64,000 nucleotides of DNA from Caldicellulosiruptor changbaiensis (GCF_003999255.1 NZ_CP034791.1:2458501-2522500); one strand, 5' to 3'. Positions 6,945 to 15,830 are shown, counted from the stretch's first letter. Notes: a model not told the origin generated them from the sequence alone. Numbers and translations: made by a program.

Positions 6945-9900
6945 TAGTATTTCAAATGCTTATCTTGTAAGTATTTTTCAAATCGATTTTTCACTGTGTC
7001 AAATACTGCTTTTTCTACAAAAGCAGGTGCATCCTTCGATACAAATAAGTGTACAGTTTTATCTGGAGTTGCAAACCCTTCTGTGTAAAGTATTTGCTGA
7101 TTATACTTGTTCTCATTTTGGAGCAATTCAACCATTTCGCGGTTTAGTTTCTCTAAGTTATATTGCAAACCAAATAGTTCAGCCAATTTCAGCAACAAAT
7201 CCAAATTAGAAAGCCCATTCTTTGGCTTTAGTACCAAGTTCAGATTTTGTATCTTTCCGTCAGCTCTTGTCACAGTTCCTGTGCTCTCAACATGGCTGAC
7301 AAGTGGAAGAACAACATCGGCTTTCTTGGCCGTTTCTGTCAAAAATACATCAGCAACAATCAAACATTCAAGTTTGTCTAAAACTTCTCCCAGGTTCTTA
7401 TCTGCAGCTTGTGGATCCTCACTTACTATGAACGCAGCCTTGACCTTCCCTTCATTAATCAGCTTTACTATTCCTTCTTTGCTCATTCTAATACCCATAT
7501 CCCAAGCACCTTGAGTATTGCCAAGGCCAGTTACTTTAATTATACCACAGCGTGGTCTTCCAATTTTTTGTGTCAATGTTAATATATCAGCAAGCAGCCC
7601 AATGGTTGTGTCTGATACAGTATCTTCGTCTACAATCACCATAGCAGTTTTCGCACCAGCTATGATTTTTGCAAACTCACTTGCTTCATCTGTAACTTCA
7701 ACATTCTTTACATCATCTTTTAGTTCATCTAAATTAACTGCTATTTTAGATACATAATCTTCATCGACAGCCTTCATTTCGAATAAAGCTTTTATTGTTG
7801 CCTTGAAAAAGGCTGTATTATCTATCTTGTATGTTGCAATCGCCCTCTCGTCTGCCCTTGTCTCTCCATTGTTTATTGTAACCAGTTTTGCACCCAATTC
7901 AACTGCTTTTTTCAGTTTAGCACCCATTACTGCATGGTTTTCTGCTACCTTGCCAACAGCTACAATAAGGTCAGTAGAGTAAATTTCATCAAAACTATTA
8001 GTTGAAGCGTTCAAACCAAATATTCTATCGAGTACAGACTCCCTCAAGTCGAAAGAACCTATCACAGTAGTGTCAAGTTTTTGTGCCAGTTTTGTAAGAA
8101 GTAAAGCTTCCTCATTTGTCAACCTCTGTGATGCAATTATTGCTATACTATCCTTACCATATGATGCTCTAATTGCTTGAAGTTTTTTAGCAGTCTCAAT
8201 CAGTGCTTGGTCAAAAGTGGTTTTAGATAGTTCTCCATTTACTTTAATCAAAGGTGCTAAAATTCTGTCTTTGTCGTTTACATACTTTATACCAAACCTG
8301 CCAAAAGCACAAAGCATACCCTCATTTGATTGAACTGGTGATGCATCAAATATCAAATTCCCCTTCGTCTCTACCAGCATTTCACAACCCATGCCACAGA
8401 AAGTACATACAGTTTTTGTAGCAACAGTATTAACTGGTACTTGCTTTGCAACAGGTTGTTTGCCAATACATGCACCTGTTGGGCATATGTCAGCACACTG
8501 TCCACAGGATATACAGCTTGTCTCTTCTAACGGCAAACCAAACTCTGGTTTGACTATTGTTTCAAAGCCGCGATTCACAAATCCAAGCGCGCAAACTCCA
8601 ACTACCTCTTCACAAACTCTTATGCAAAGACCGCACAAAATACATTTGTCAGGATTTCTTTCTATAAACGGATGCTTCTGAGGCTCATATCTTTTGTGCT
8701 TGTAACCTGAAAGCCGCTGAGGATCTACATCGTACTGGTTAACATATTTATAAAGCTGGCACTCAAAGTAATCCATGCATCCACACTCAAGACACCTTGA
8801 TGCTTCCGCAATGGCCTCTTCTTCTGTCATTGTTGATGTTATCTCTCTGAAGTTATTCTTTCTTTCTTCGGCATTTGCTACCTTTAATGGTACCCTTGGT
8901 CTTTTCTCTCTATCTTTGAAGTCTTCTGGCGTAAGGTCTTCTTGCTTTACATAATATGGTTCTTTAATTGGTTCTAACTTGCCCCTAAGATAGCTATCGA
9001 TAACCTTTGCTGCGTTTTTCCCTTGTGCTATAGCTTCTATTGCAATCTTTGGACCTGTTACAGCATCACCACCTGCAAATACACCTTCAAGACTTGTTTG
9101 ATATGTCCCTTCATCTACCTTTATTGTACCATGTCTTGTAAGCTCCAACCCTTCTATATCTTCCACTCTTACTTTCTGACCAATTGCAGATATAATTGTA
9201 TCGGCTTCAAAAATAACCTCAGCACCCTCTATTGGTACAGGTCTTCTTCTTCCTGATTCATCCATATCACCAAGTCGCATCCTCTGACACTTAAGTGCCC
9301 TGACCCTGCCTCCATCAGTTATTACCTCAATAGGTGCAACAAGGAACTGGAACTTCACTCCTTCCTCTTCTGCTTCTTTTACTTCAATATCCTCGGCAGG
9401 CATCTCTTCACGCGTTCTACGATAAAGCACTGTAACCTCTTTTGCACCAAGTCTTATTGCTGTTCTTGCAGCATCCATAGCAGTGTTACCACCGCCAACT
9501 ACAAGAACACGCTGTCCAAGATTTACTGGCTGGTTCATAGAAACCTTTCGCAAAAACTCAATCCCACCTATAACACCTTCTGCACTGTCTCCTGGACATC
9601 CCAGTGTTGAGCTTTTCCAAGCACCAACTGCTAAGAAAACTGCATCATAGTTTTTGCGAAGATACTCCAAAGGAATATCAACACCAAGCCGCATATTAGT
9701 CTTAATTTGAACGCCCATTTTTTCAATTAGCTCAATTTCTTTATCCAATATCCTCTTTGGAAGTCTGTATTCAGGTATACCGTATCTTAACATACCACCA
9801 GCTTTTGGCATAGCCTCATAAACAACTACGTCATGACCTTCCTTTGCTAAGAAAAACGCACATGTAAGCCCAGCCGGCCCACCACCAACAATAGCAACCT

Positions 9901-10480
9901 TTTTACCTGTCTTTGGTTTTATCGGCGGTATATAACCATCGTCCAAAAGGTCAATGTCCCCTACAAATCTTTTGAGCTCGGCAATGGCAATAGGTTGGTC
10001 CACCATATTTCTTCTGCATGCTTCCTCACAAGGGTGTGGGCACACTCTACCTATACTTGCAGGAAACGGCAACTGTTCTTTTATGAGCGCAACCGCTTCT
10101 CTAAACTGACCATTTGCAATAAGTCCCACATACCCTTGGCAATCGGTATGAGCAGGGCAAGCCAGGACACAGGGAGGTCTACAATCTCCTCTGTGCTCGG
10201 ATAACAAAAGCTCTAAAGCCATCCTGCGTGCATTTCTGACACGCGGTGAATTTGTTTTTATAACCATTTTATCAGTAACATATGTTGAACATGCTCTTGC
10301 CAATTTAGGTGAGCCTTCTATTTCTACAACACAGAGCCCACATGCACCGTAAGGTTTTAACCTTTTATCATAGCAAAGATGGGGAATTTCTATATTATTC
10401 TCATGTGCTACTTCTAAGATTGTTTTCCCTTCCTCGGCAAATATCTCTTTGTTGTCGATGTTCACCCTCACAAGTCGCAT
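6944..10480 (-). CDS. Large NuoG/GltD/FdhA-like fusion, probable NADPH-binding subunit of a bifurcating transhydrogenase
   Basis: About 1178 residues with domains in order: a 2Fe-2S ferredoxin (Cys36, 47, 50, 64); a GltD/NfnB-like FAD-NADPH module with CRPPCVLACP, VAIVGGGPAGLTCAFFL near residue 200 and a second Rossmann motif VVGGGNTAMDAART near 335; two 4Fe-4S ferredoxin motifs near 640-690 (CILCGLCIRVC, CISCGQCADIC); then an FdhA/NuoG-like domain opening with CTFCGMGC near 705. Where formate dehydrogenases carry the Sec/Cys ligand this protein reads SFDLRESVLDRIFG with no Cys, and the C-terminal molybdopterin-binding domain is absent, so it is not a formate dehydrogenase. The three-gene set resembles the Sporomusa-type Nfn (StnABC), which couples NADH, NADPH and ferredoxin. 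The second ATG is preferred (GGGAGAGG upstream). The function is inferred by analogy. Confidence 0.75.
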   Translation of the reverse strand: MRLVRVNIDNKEIFAEEGKTILEVAHENNIEIPHLCYDKRLKPYGACGLCVVEIEGSPKLARACSTYVTDKMVIKTNSPRVRNARRMALELLLSEHRGDCRPPCVLACPAHTDCQGYVGLIANGQFREAVALIKEQLPFPASIGRVCPHPCEEACRRNMVDQPIAIAELKRFVGDIDLLDDGYIPPIKPKTGKKVAIVGGGPAGLTCAFFLAKEGHDVVVYEAMPKAGGMLRYGIPEYRLPKRILDKEIELIEKMGVQIKTNMRLGVDIPLEYLRKNYDAVFLAVGAWKSSTLGCPGDSAEGVIGGIEFLRKVSMNQPVNLGQRVLVVGGGNTAMDAARTAIRLGAKEVTVLYRRTREEMPAEDIEVKEAEEEGVKFQFLVAPIEVITDGGRVRALKCQRMRLGDMDESGRRRPVPIEGAEVIFEADTIISAIGQKVRVEDIEGLELTRHGTIKVDEGTYQTSLEGVFAGGDAVTGPKIAIEAIAQGKNAAKVIDSYLRGKLEPIKEPYYVKQEDLTPEDFKDREKRPRVPLKVANAEERKNNFREITSTMTEEEAIAEASRCLECGCMDYFECQLYKYVNQYDVDPQRLSGYKHKRYEPQKHPFIERNPDKCILCGLCIRVCEEVVGVCALGFVNRGFETIVKPEFGLPLEETSCISCGQCADICPTGACIGKQPVAKQVPVNTVATKTVCTFCGMGCEMLVETKGNLIFDASPVQSNEGMLCAFGRFGIKYVNDKDRILAPLIKVNGELSKTTFDQALIETAKKLQAIRASYGKDSIAIIASQRLTNEEALLLTKLAQKLDTTVIGSFDLRESVLDRIFGLNASTNSFDEIYSTDLIVAVGKVAENHAVMGAKLKKAVELGAKLVTINNGETRADERAIATYKIDNTAFFKATIKALFEMKAVDEDYVSKIAVNLDELKDDVKNVEVTDEASEFAKIIAGAKTAMVIVDEDTVSDTTIGLLADILTLTQKIGRPRCGIIKVTGLGNTQGAWDMGIRMSKEGIVKLINEGKVKAAFIVSEDPQAADKNLGEVLDKLECLIVADVFLTETAKKADVVLPLVSHVESTGTVTRADGKIQNLNLVLKPKNGLSNLDLLLKLAELFGLQYNLEKLNREMVELLQNENKYNQQILYTEGFATPDKTVHLFVSKDAPAFVEKAVFDTVKNRFEKYLQDKHLKY

Positions 10481-10497
10481 AAACATCCTCTCCCTCT

Positions 10498-12252
10498 TTA
10501 TTCAACATTGACAGCACCAAATCTGCAAACATTCATACACGTTCCACACTTTGTGCATTTGCTCTGATCAATAACATGTGGTTTTAATCGCTCACCTGTT
10601 ATTGCTTTAGTTGGACATTTTCTTGCACAAAGTCCACAACCTGTACATTTTTCAGGCAATATAGAGTAGGTTATTAGCGCTTTACATTGCTTTGCAGGAC
10701 ACTTTTTATCTCTTATATGTGCTATATATTCATCTTTAAAATATCTAAGGGTTGTAAGAACTGGGTTTGGAGCAGTCTGTCCAAGTCCACACAGTGAACC
10801 GTCTTTAACACTAACTGCCAGCTCTTCAAGCAATTCTAAGTCGCCATCCCTACCCTCGCCATTGCATATCCTATCTAAAATCTCCAGCATACGTCTTGTA
10901 CCGACACGACAATAAGTACATTTACCGCAGGATTCTTTACAAGTAAATTCTAAGAAGAATCTTGCTATATCAACCATACAGGTAGTTTCGTCCATTACTA
11001 TCATTCCACCAGAACCCATTATAGCACCAGTTTTTGTTATGCTTTCGTAGTCAACTGGAGTATCTATAAGGTTGGCCGGAATGCATCCACCAGAAGGTCC
11101 GCCCATCTGCACTGCTTTAAATGCTTTGTCGTCTTTTATACCGCCACCTATGTTGTATATAACCTCGCGTAGTGACATGCCCATAGGAACTTCAACCAAT
11201 CCACCTCTTTTTATCTTACCAGCAAGTGCAAACACTTTTGTTCCCTTACTTTTTTCTGTTCCCAAGCTTGCAAAAGCCTTGCCTCCATTTGTGATTATCC
11301 ATGGCACATTTGCATATGTTTCAACATTGTTTATATTTGTAGGCCTACCCCATAGCCCTGATTGAGCCGGGAATGGCGGTTTTAGTCTTGGCATACCTCT
11401 TTCGCCTTCTATAGACGCAATAAGTGCAGTTTCTTCTCCACATACAAATGCCCCTGCACCTTTTTTTAGCTTTATATCAAAGCTAAAATTGGTATTTAAG
11501 ATATTATTCCCAAGCAGGTTTCTATTTCTTGCCTGCTCTATTGCTATCTCCAAACGTTTTATTGCAAGTGGATATTCAGCACGAACATAAATGTACCCTT
11601 CCTTTGCACCAATAGCATATGCAGCAATGGCCATTCCCTCTAAAACTGCATGAGGATCACCTTCAAGAATACTCCTGTCCATAAAAGCACCAGGGTCACC
11701 CTCATCAGCATTGCAAACCACATATTTTATATCTCCACTTGCTTTTCTTGCCGCATCCCACTTAAACCATGTAGGAAATCCTGCACCGCCTCTACCGCGT
11801 AACCCTGAAATCTTTATCTCTTCAATAACCTCTTCAGGCGTCATTGACGTTAGCACTTTTTTAAGCGCTTCATAACCACCATTCTTTATATAATCATCGA
11901 TATCTTCAGGATTTATTCGGCCACAATTTTTTAGTGCAATTCTTACCTGCGACTTCAACATCGGGTACGGTTCGAAAGAGGTAGATACAATAAATTCATC
12001 AAGCGGTTTTTTGCCTATGACATGGCTTTCAATTATCTTGGGTATCATCTCAGGCGTAACATTGCCATAGGTGTATACATCATCACCATCTATGACATCA
12101 ACAAGTGGCTCAAAAAAGCAAAGACCAATACAACCTGTTGGTTCCACTGGAATATCAAGGTTTCTGGAGCGTAACTCCTGTTGTATACATTCCATGACCT
12201 TGTTTCCGCCTGCCGCCATACCACAGCTGCCAAGTCCCACTCGAATTTTCAT
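10498..12252 (-). CDS. NuoF/HydB-like NADH-binding flavoprotein subunit
   Basis: About 584 residues: an N-terminal thioredoxin-like 2Fe-2S domain (GSCGMAAGG ... TGCIGLC), the NuoF core with the FMN/NADH-binding loop GLRGRGGAGFPTWFKWD near residue 145, the 4Fe-4S motif SCGKCTYCRVGTRRM near 470, and two C-terminal 4Fe-4S motifs (CTGCGLCARKC, CTKCGTCMNVC). This is the electron-entry subunit for NADH in HydABC/Stn-type complexes. The ATG preceded by GAGGTGG is used; a GTG three codons earlier sits on that site. It lies between the NuoE-like and the large-subunit genes with short gaps, so it is one operon. No hydrogenase H-cluster subunit is present, which argues for a transhydrogenase rather than a bifurcating hydrogenase. 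Confidence 0.85.
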   Translation of the reverse strand: MKIRVGLGSCGMAAGGNKVMECIQQELRSRNLDIPVEPTGCIGLCFFEPLVDVIDGDDVYTYGNVTPEMIPKIIESHVIGKKPLDEFIVSTSFEPYPMLKSQVRIALKNCGRINPEDIDDYIKNGGYEALKKVLTSMTPEEVIEEIKISGLRGRGGAGFPTWFKWDAARKASGDIKYVVCNADEGDPGAFMDRSILEGDPHAVLEGMAIAAYAIGAKEGYIYVRAEYPLAIKRLEIAIEQARNRNLLGNNILNTNFSFDIKLKKGAGAFVCGEETALIASIEGERGMPRLKPPFPAQSGLWGRPTNINNVETYANVPWIITNGGKAFASLGTEKSKGTKVFALAGKIKRGGLVEVPMGMSLREVIYNIGGGIKDDKAFKAVQMGGPSGGCIPANLIDTPVDYESITKTGAIMGSGGMIVMDETTCMVDIARFFLEFTCKESCGKCTYCRVGTRRMLEILDRICNGEGRDGDLELLEELAVSVKDGSLCGLGQTAPNPVLTTLRYFKDEYIAHIRDKKCPAKQCKALITYSILPEKCTGCGLCARKCPTKAITGERLKPHVIDQSKCTKCGTCMNVCRFGAVNVE

Positions 12253-12266
12253 CTCTGCCACCTCTT

Positions 12267-12791
12267 CTATACATTTTTCTCTCTTTCATATATCCTACGT
12301 ATAATCTCCCTTGCCTTATCAGGTGTAAGTTTTCCATACGTTTCACCATTTATCATCATAACAGGTGCAAGACTACAGCAACCAAGACATGCAACCTCTT
12401 CTAAGGTGAACATCCCGTCTTCTGTTGTATCACCTGGCTTTATATTCAATTCATCACACAAGGCATTCTTAATCTCTTCAGACCCATTTACATGGCATGC
12501 AGTCCCTTGGCATTGTAAGATCACATATTTCCCAACTGGCTTTAACCTAAATTGAGCATAAAAAGTTGCAATTCCATATATCTTAGCCTTTTTTACACCT
12601 GTTTTTTCTGAGATATAACTTAGTGCATCTAATGGCAGAAATCCGTAAATCTCTTGTGTTTTTTGTAAAATCGCTATAATGTTACTCTTTTCTCCTTTGT
12701 ACTCATCCAAAACAGGGTCAAGCAAAGAAAGATCTACTTTCTGGTTTTTAAAATTAGAGGCCAATCTGTTTTCACATTCAGGGCAACTCAT
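12267..12791 (-). CDS. NuoE/HydC-like 2Fe-2S subunit
   Basis: About 174 residues of the NuoE family. The conserved helix YGIATFYAQFRLKPVGKY is followed by the 2Fe-2S ligands CQGTACH and CLGCC (four Cys in total). An N-terminal SCPECENR may add a small Zn or Fe site. It is the first gene of the three-gene operon and the expected electron carrier between the NuoF-like flavin and the large subunit. Three near in-frame ATGs are present; the third fits AGGAAGGG spacing best. It is cytoplasmic. Confidence 0.85.
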   Translation of the reverse strand: MSCPECENRLASNFKNQKVDLSLLDPVLDEYKGEKSNIIAILQKTQEIYGFLPLDALSYISEKTGVKKAKIYGIATFYAQFRLKPVGKYVILQCQGTACHVNGSEEIKNALCDELNIKPGDTTEDGMFTLEEVACLGCCSLAPVMMINGETYGKLTPDKAREIIRRIYEREKNV

Positions 12792-12860
12792 ATACATCAT
12801 CCCTTCCTGTATCTAAAAAATCAAAAGCATGAGAAGTCTTTCATAGTTAGTCATCAATTT

Positions 12861-12892
12861 ATTATAAATCATTTTTTCACATTGCACAATGT
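12861..12892 (-). promoter_or_regulatory. Promoter of the NuoE/F/large-subunit operon with overlapping inverted repeat
   Basis: TTGTGC (12889-12884) and TATAAT (12866-12861) are 17 bases apart on the minus strand. The -35 box lies in the inverted repeat ACATTG-CA-CAATGT (12879-12892). It only weakly resembles the redox regulator Rex consensus, so the binding protein is unknown. Confidence 0.5.
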
Positions 12893-13056
12893 TTAGCGGT
12901 AACAAAACAGTTCCTTGCCGTCATTCCTTTATTAAACCTTTTTCTCCTTGCAAATCTTATTTCAGTATCAAATGGCTATATATTTCGAGTATGGAACAAA
13001 CCTGAATAGCTTTTTTGAAATTGCCTAATATTTCTATTTATCAAACATATTTTCGG

Positions 13057-13065
13057 TGTTATAAT
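13057..13065 (+). promoter_or_regulatory. Extended -10 promoter element upstream of dinB
   Basis: TGTTATAAT fits the extended -10 form TGnTATAAT; the -35 region is weak (TTTATC). The start codon lies 36 bases downstream. Confidence 0.45.
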
Positions 13066-13100
13066 GTATATACAAACTTATGTTCTATAGGTGAGAAAAA

Positions 13101-14336
13101 GTGGGCAGGGTGATTTTGCACTGTGATCTTAACAATTTCTATGCGTCTGTTGAATGTCTTTATCATCCTGAGCTGAAAAACAAACCTGTTGCTGTTTGTG
13201 GTGAAAGTGAGCTTCGACATGGAATAGTTCTTGCAAAAAACCAGATTGCAAAATCATATGGTATTCAAACAGGTGATGTTATATGGCAGGCACTTAAAAA
13301 ATGTCCAAACCTTGTAATTTTAAAGCCTAATTTTCCTCTTTATATCCGATTTTCAAAGCTTGTGCAACAAATTTACTCTGAGTATACAGATTTGATAGAG
13401 CCTTTTGGAATTGACGAGTGCTGGCTTGATGTGACAGAGTCTACAAAAATTTTAGGAAGTGGCAGAAAGATTGCTTATGAAATCAAAGAAAGAATAAAAA
13501 CTGAGCTTGGGCTGACGGTATCTGTTGGAGTATCATTTAACAAAGTATTTGCAAAGCTTGGAAGCGACTATAAAAAGCCCGATGCTGTAACAGTTATCAC
13601 AAAAGAAAATTTCAAACAAATTGTCTGGCCGCTGCCTGCAAAAGATCTTTTGTATGTCGGTAGCGCAACAGAAAAGAAGCTCAGTTCAAGGGCAATTTAC
13701 ACAATAGGTGATATAGCCAAAAGCTCACCTGAATATCTTAAAAGAATCCTTGGCAAATGGGGTGAGGTACTCTGGATATTTGCAAACGGGCTTGACACAA
13801 CACCTGTTACTCCCCCACTTTTTGAAGACAACATCAAAGGAATTGGCAATAGCATAACACTGCCAAGAGATTTGACTTGCTATGAAGATGCAGAATATGT
13901 TATTAGAATGCTTTCTGAATCTGTTGCGCAAAGGCTTCGTCAACAGTATTTAAAATGTTATACAGTCCAAGTTTGGATAAGAGATAGCTTCCTTTTTTCA
14001 ATAACAAGGCAAGAAAAACTCCAAACACCCACTTTTCTGGCAAGAGAAATCTCTCAAAAAGCTTTTGAAATATTCAAAAAACACTGGAACTTTAAAAATA
14101 GCATAAGGTCGCTTGGCGTAAGAGCTTTAGATCTTGTCTGTGCAAACTCATTTTATCAGCTTGAGTTTGACAGTTTGAAAAAGTTCAAATTAGAACAGCT
14201 TGAAAAAGCTATTGACCAAATTCGAAGAAGGTTTGGGCAGAGCGCAGTTTTGCCAGCTATACTTTTGACTAAATCTGACTTGCCTTGCGAGATTCCTCTG
14301 CACAACAAAATCCATCCTGTTGCATTCTTCAAATAA
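13101..14336 (+). CDS. dinB: DNA polymerase IV (Y-family translesion polymerase)
   Basis: This 411-residue Y-family polymerase has catalytic acidic residues in HCDLNNFYASVE (residues 7-18) and GIDECWLDVTES (about 101-112), the steric-gate region N-FYASVE, and the thumb GIGNSITLPRD segment before the little-finger domain at about 250-350. It copies damaged templates with low fidelity. It starts at GTG with TAGGTGAG upstream. A short gene with a DUF6504-like sequence follows 45 bases later, an arrangement seen with other Y-family or DnaE2 polymerase genes. No LexA-type operator was recognised upstream. Confidence 0.85.
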   Translation: MGRVILHCDLNNFYASVECLYHPELKNKPVAVCGESELRHGIVLAKNQIAKSYGIQTGDVIWQALKKCPNLVILKPNFPLYIRFSKLVQQIYSEYTDLIEPFGIDECWLDVTESTKILGSGRKIAYEIKERIKTELGLTVSVGVSFNKVFAKLGSDYKKPDAVTVITKENFKQIVWPLPAKDLLYVGSATEKKLSSRAIYTIGDIAKSSPEYLKRILGKWGEVLWIFANGLDTTPVTPPLFEDNIKGIGNSITLPRDLTCYEDAEYVIRMLSESVAQRLRQQYLKCYTVQVWIRDSFLFSITRQEKLQTPTFLAREISQKAFEIFKKHWNFKNSIRSLGVRALDLVCANSFYQLEFDSLKKFKLEQLEKAIDQIRRRFGQSAVLPAILLTKSDLPCEIPLHNKIHPVAFFK

Positions 14337-14381
14337 AATTTTGTTTTTCAAAACAAACATGAGAGGGTGAGGGTTTTTAAA

Positions 14382-14615
14382 ATGAGAAAAATATTTGTAG
14401 AAGTTTATGCTCATTTTTCAAAGGAAGGAGAAATAACTCCAATTTCGTTTGTCTGGCTTGATGGGAAAACATATGAGATTGACAAAATCATAGAAAAAAG
14501 AAATGCTGCCTCTTTAAAAGCAGGCGGACAAGGCATAAGATATAAAATCCTTGTCCGCTCAAAAGTCCTGTATCTTTTTTGTGATGAGAATAGGTGGTTT
14601 GTGGAATTTACATAG
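14382..14615 (+). CDS. Small DUF6504-like protein, companion of DinB
   Basis: This is a 77-residue beta-rich protein (MRKIFVEVYAHFSKEGEITP, then SFVWLDGKTYEIDKI, KILVRSKVLYLFCDENRWFV). The pattern of a W/LDG.TY strand and a closing DE..WFVE strand resembles DUF6504 proteins encoded beside error-prone polymerases. The ATG is preferred to a GTG five codons upstream, because the latter lies within the purine-rich ribosome binding site. It is probably co-transcribed with dinB. The function is unknown. Confidence 0.6.
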   Translation: MRKIFVEVYAHFSKEGEITPISFVWLDGKTYEIDKIIEKRNAASLKAGGQGIRYKILVRSKVLYLFCDENRWFVEFT

Positions 14616-14760
14616 TTTTATGTTTCATCTCTCTAAGCTTATGTACATTTATCAACGGTAGTCTCAGAGGCGGGTTAAACCCTGCTAAAGCTGTGCATGA
14701 GATAACATTTTTTATTCAACAATTCCAGAACATCTTGATCCTGTGTAGGAGATATCAGAC
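14608..14760 (-). pseudogene. Remnant of a third SecB-like TAC chaperone gene
   Basis: The minus strand reads VISCTALAGFNPPLRLPLIN then VHKLREMKHKTM and stop, almost identical to the C-terminus of the SecB-like protein at 3177-3635. Just upstream, one frame over, QDVLELLN matches the QDFKNMLELN region, but the intervening dozen codons have been deleted. No toxin or antitoxin sequence accompanies it. It is a relic of a TAC module of the same type as module 1. Confidence 0.75.
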
Positions 14761-14994
14761 AACAAACCTAAGAATGTTATTAGCAGACAGTGGCTATAAA
14801 CTTGATTGAAACTATCTTTATCTATAAAGATGTGGCATCAATAACTTTATTTAATAACATATTTGACTTAGAACTGACAAGGAAAATTTCCAAATTTTAT
14901 ACTTCACTTTTTTTCTTCAAGTGTTATAATGTCGTTAGAATGTTAATTGTGAAATTTTAAAATAAGCTAACAAAGGGAGATACATATCATTGAT
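14761..14994. other. Intergenic region upstream of TAC module 2
   Basis: It holds the extended -10 element at 14925-14933, a GGGAG ribosome binding site near 14975 and an inverted repeat CATATC-ATT-GATATG at 14983-14997 that covers the likely start codon. Nothing else is supported. Confidence 0.4.
14925..14933 (+). promoter_or_regulatory. Extended -10 promoter element of TAC module 2
   Basis: TGTTATAAT matches TGnTATAAT. The -35 region is poor. It lies 62 bases before the toxin start. Confidence 0.5.
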
Positions 14995-15530
14995 ATGGAA
15001 AAACTTAAATTAATAAGACCTTATTCCTGTACAGGCTATCATGGAACAACTCGTGAAAGTGCTATAAAAATATTAGCAAGCAAAAAATTTTGATATCGAG
15101 GGGCAAAAAGCAGTGGTTAGGTGAAGGTGTTTATTTTTTTGAAAATGATTTAAAGCAGGCTTATAATTGGTGTACCAAGGCAAGAAAATATCGCGACTGG
15201 GTAATAATAAAAAGTCGAATAGAAGCTGATACTCTGTTGGATTTGTGTGATTTGGAAACATTTGAATTGTTTGAAGCACTTGTTTATAAAATTAAGAATA
15301 GAATTGATAATAAGGGGAATAATAAATTTAGGTGGAGAGAGTTGCATGTAATAGATTTAATGTATAGACTTTGTCCTTTTGATGTTGTCAGAGCTGCATA
15401 TATAGTTCCCAGCAGCAAACCAATATCAGGCACTAACATATATCCTATACAGGTTCAAGTATGTGTGAAAAATATTGAATGCATAAAAAGCATTGAGGAG
15501 GTATATATCAATGAGATCTATTACTGTTAA
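14995..15530 (+). CDS. ADP-ribosyltransferase-like (CmdT-like) toxin of TAC module 2, interrupted by one frameshift
   Basis: The first frame reads MEKLKLIRPYSCTGYHGTTR to ILASKKF and hits TGA at 15091-15093. One base out of phase, the protein continues ISRGKKQWLGEGVYFFENDL with about 146 codons. Joined, it is about 178 residues, with the YHGT motif (His16) and the GVYFF motif (Tyr) typical of H-Y-E-type ADP-ribosyltransferase folds. The break lies in an A6T4 run; it could be a genuine mutation, a sequence error, or a -1 frameshift used in expression. The 3' end overlaps the antitoxin gene by 20 bases. The order toxin-antitoxin-SecB matches CmdTAC, whose toxin ADP-ribosylates mRNA during phage infection. 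The catalytic Glu was not located with certainty. Confidence 0.65.
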
Positions 15531-15828
15531 GGAATATTTTGATTATATCAATAAACAGATAGATAACATGACCGATGAAGAATTATTACGGTTATTAGAA
15601 GAAATTGAGAATAGCAAAGAAGATTCTATAGAAGAACTTTACTATGATTTCGAAATAGCTTATCCAGTAGGGGTTAATACAAGTAAGATTGAAAATAACG
15701 ATTACATTGATAATTTGAGCTTAAAGGGAGATATGTGGTACTCCACTTATCCATATTATGTTTTTGAGAATAATGAAGAAATTAATATAAATATAGAGGA
15801 TTTAAATATAGGGCAAAAGGTGGCTTAG
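15511..15828 (+). CDS. Putative antitoxin of TAC module 2
   Basis: This 105-residue acidic protein begins MRSITVKEYFDYINKQIDNM. The ATG is chosen because GAGGAGG lies nine bases before it, inside the toxin gene. The N-terminal half is helical and charged; the C-terminal half ends in an aromatic stretch (GDMWYSTYPYYVFENNEE) that could be the chaperone-recognition tail. There is no helix-turn-helix. The identity rests on position: it overlaps the toxin gene and its TAG abuts the chaperone ATG. The sequence alone is not diagnostic. Confidence 0.6.
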   Translation: MRSITVKEYFDYINKQIDNMTDEELLRLLEEIENSKEDSIEELYYDFEIAYPVGVNTSKIENNDYIDNLSLKGDMWYSTYPYYVFENNEEININIEDLNIGQKVA

Positions 15829-15830
15829 TG

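Noticed and set aside
6944-10480. Formate dehydrogenase alpha subunit
   Set aside because: The Sec/Cys ligand position and the C-terminal molybdopterin-binding domain are missing.
6944-12791. Bifurcating [FeFe] hydrogenase HydABC
   Set aside because: No H-cluster motifs (TSCCPxW or similar) were found in any of the three proteins.
12861-12892. Rex operator before the redox operon
   Set aside because: The inverted repeat does not fit the TTGTGAA-N4-TTCACAA consensus well enough, so the regulator is left open.
15090-15530. Toxin gene starting at TTG 15090 as a complete protein
   Set aside because: That form lacks the YHGT motif, which lies just upstream in another frame, and has no ribosome binding site.
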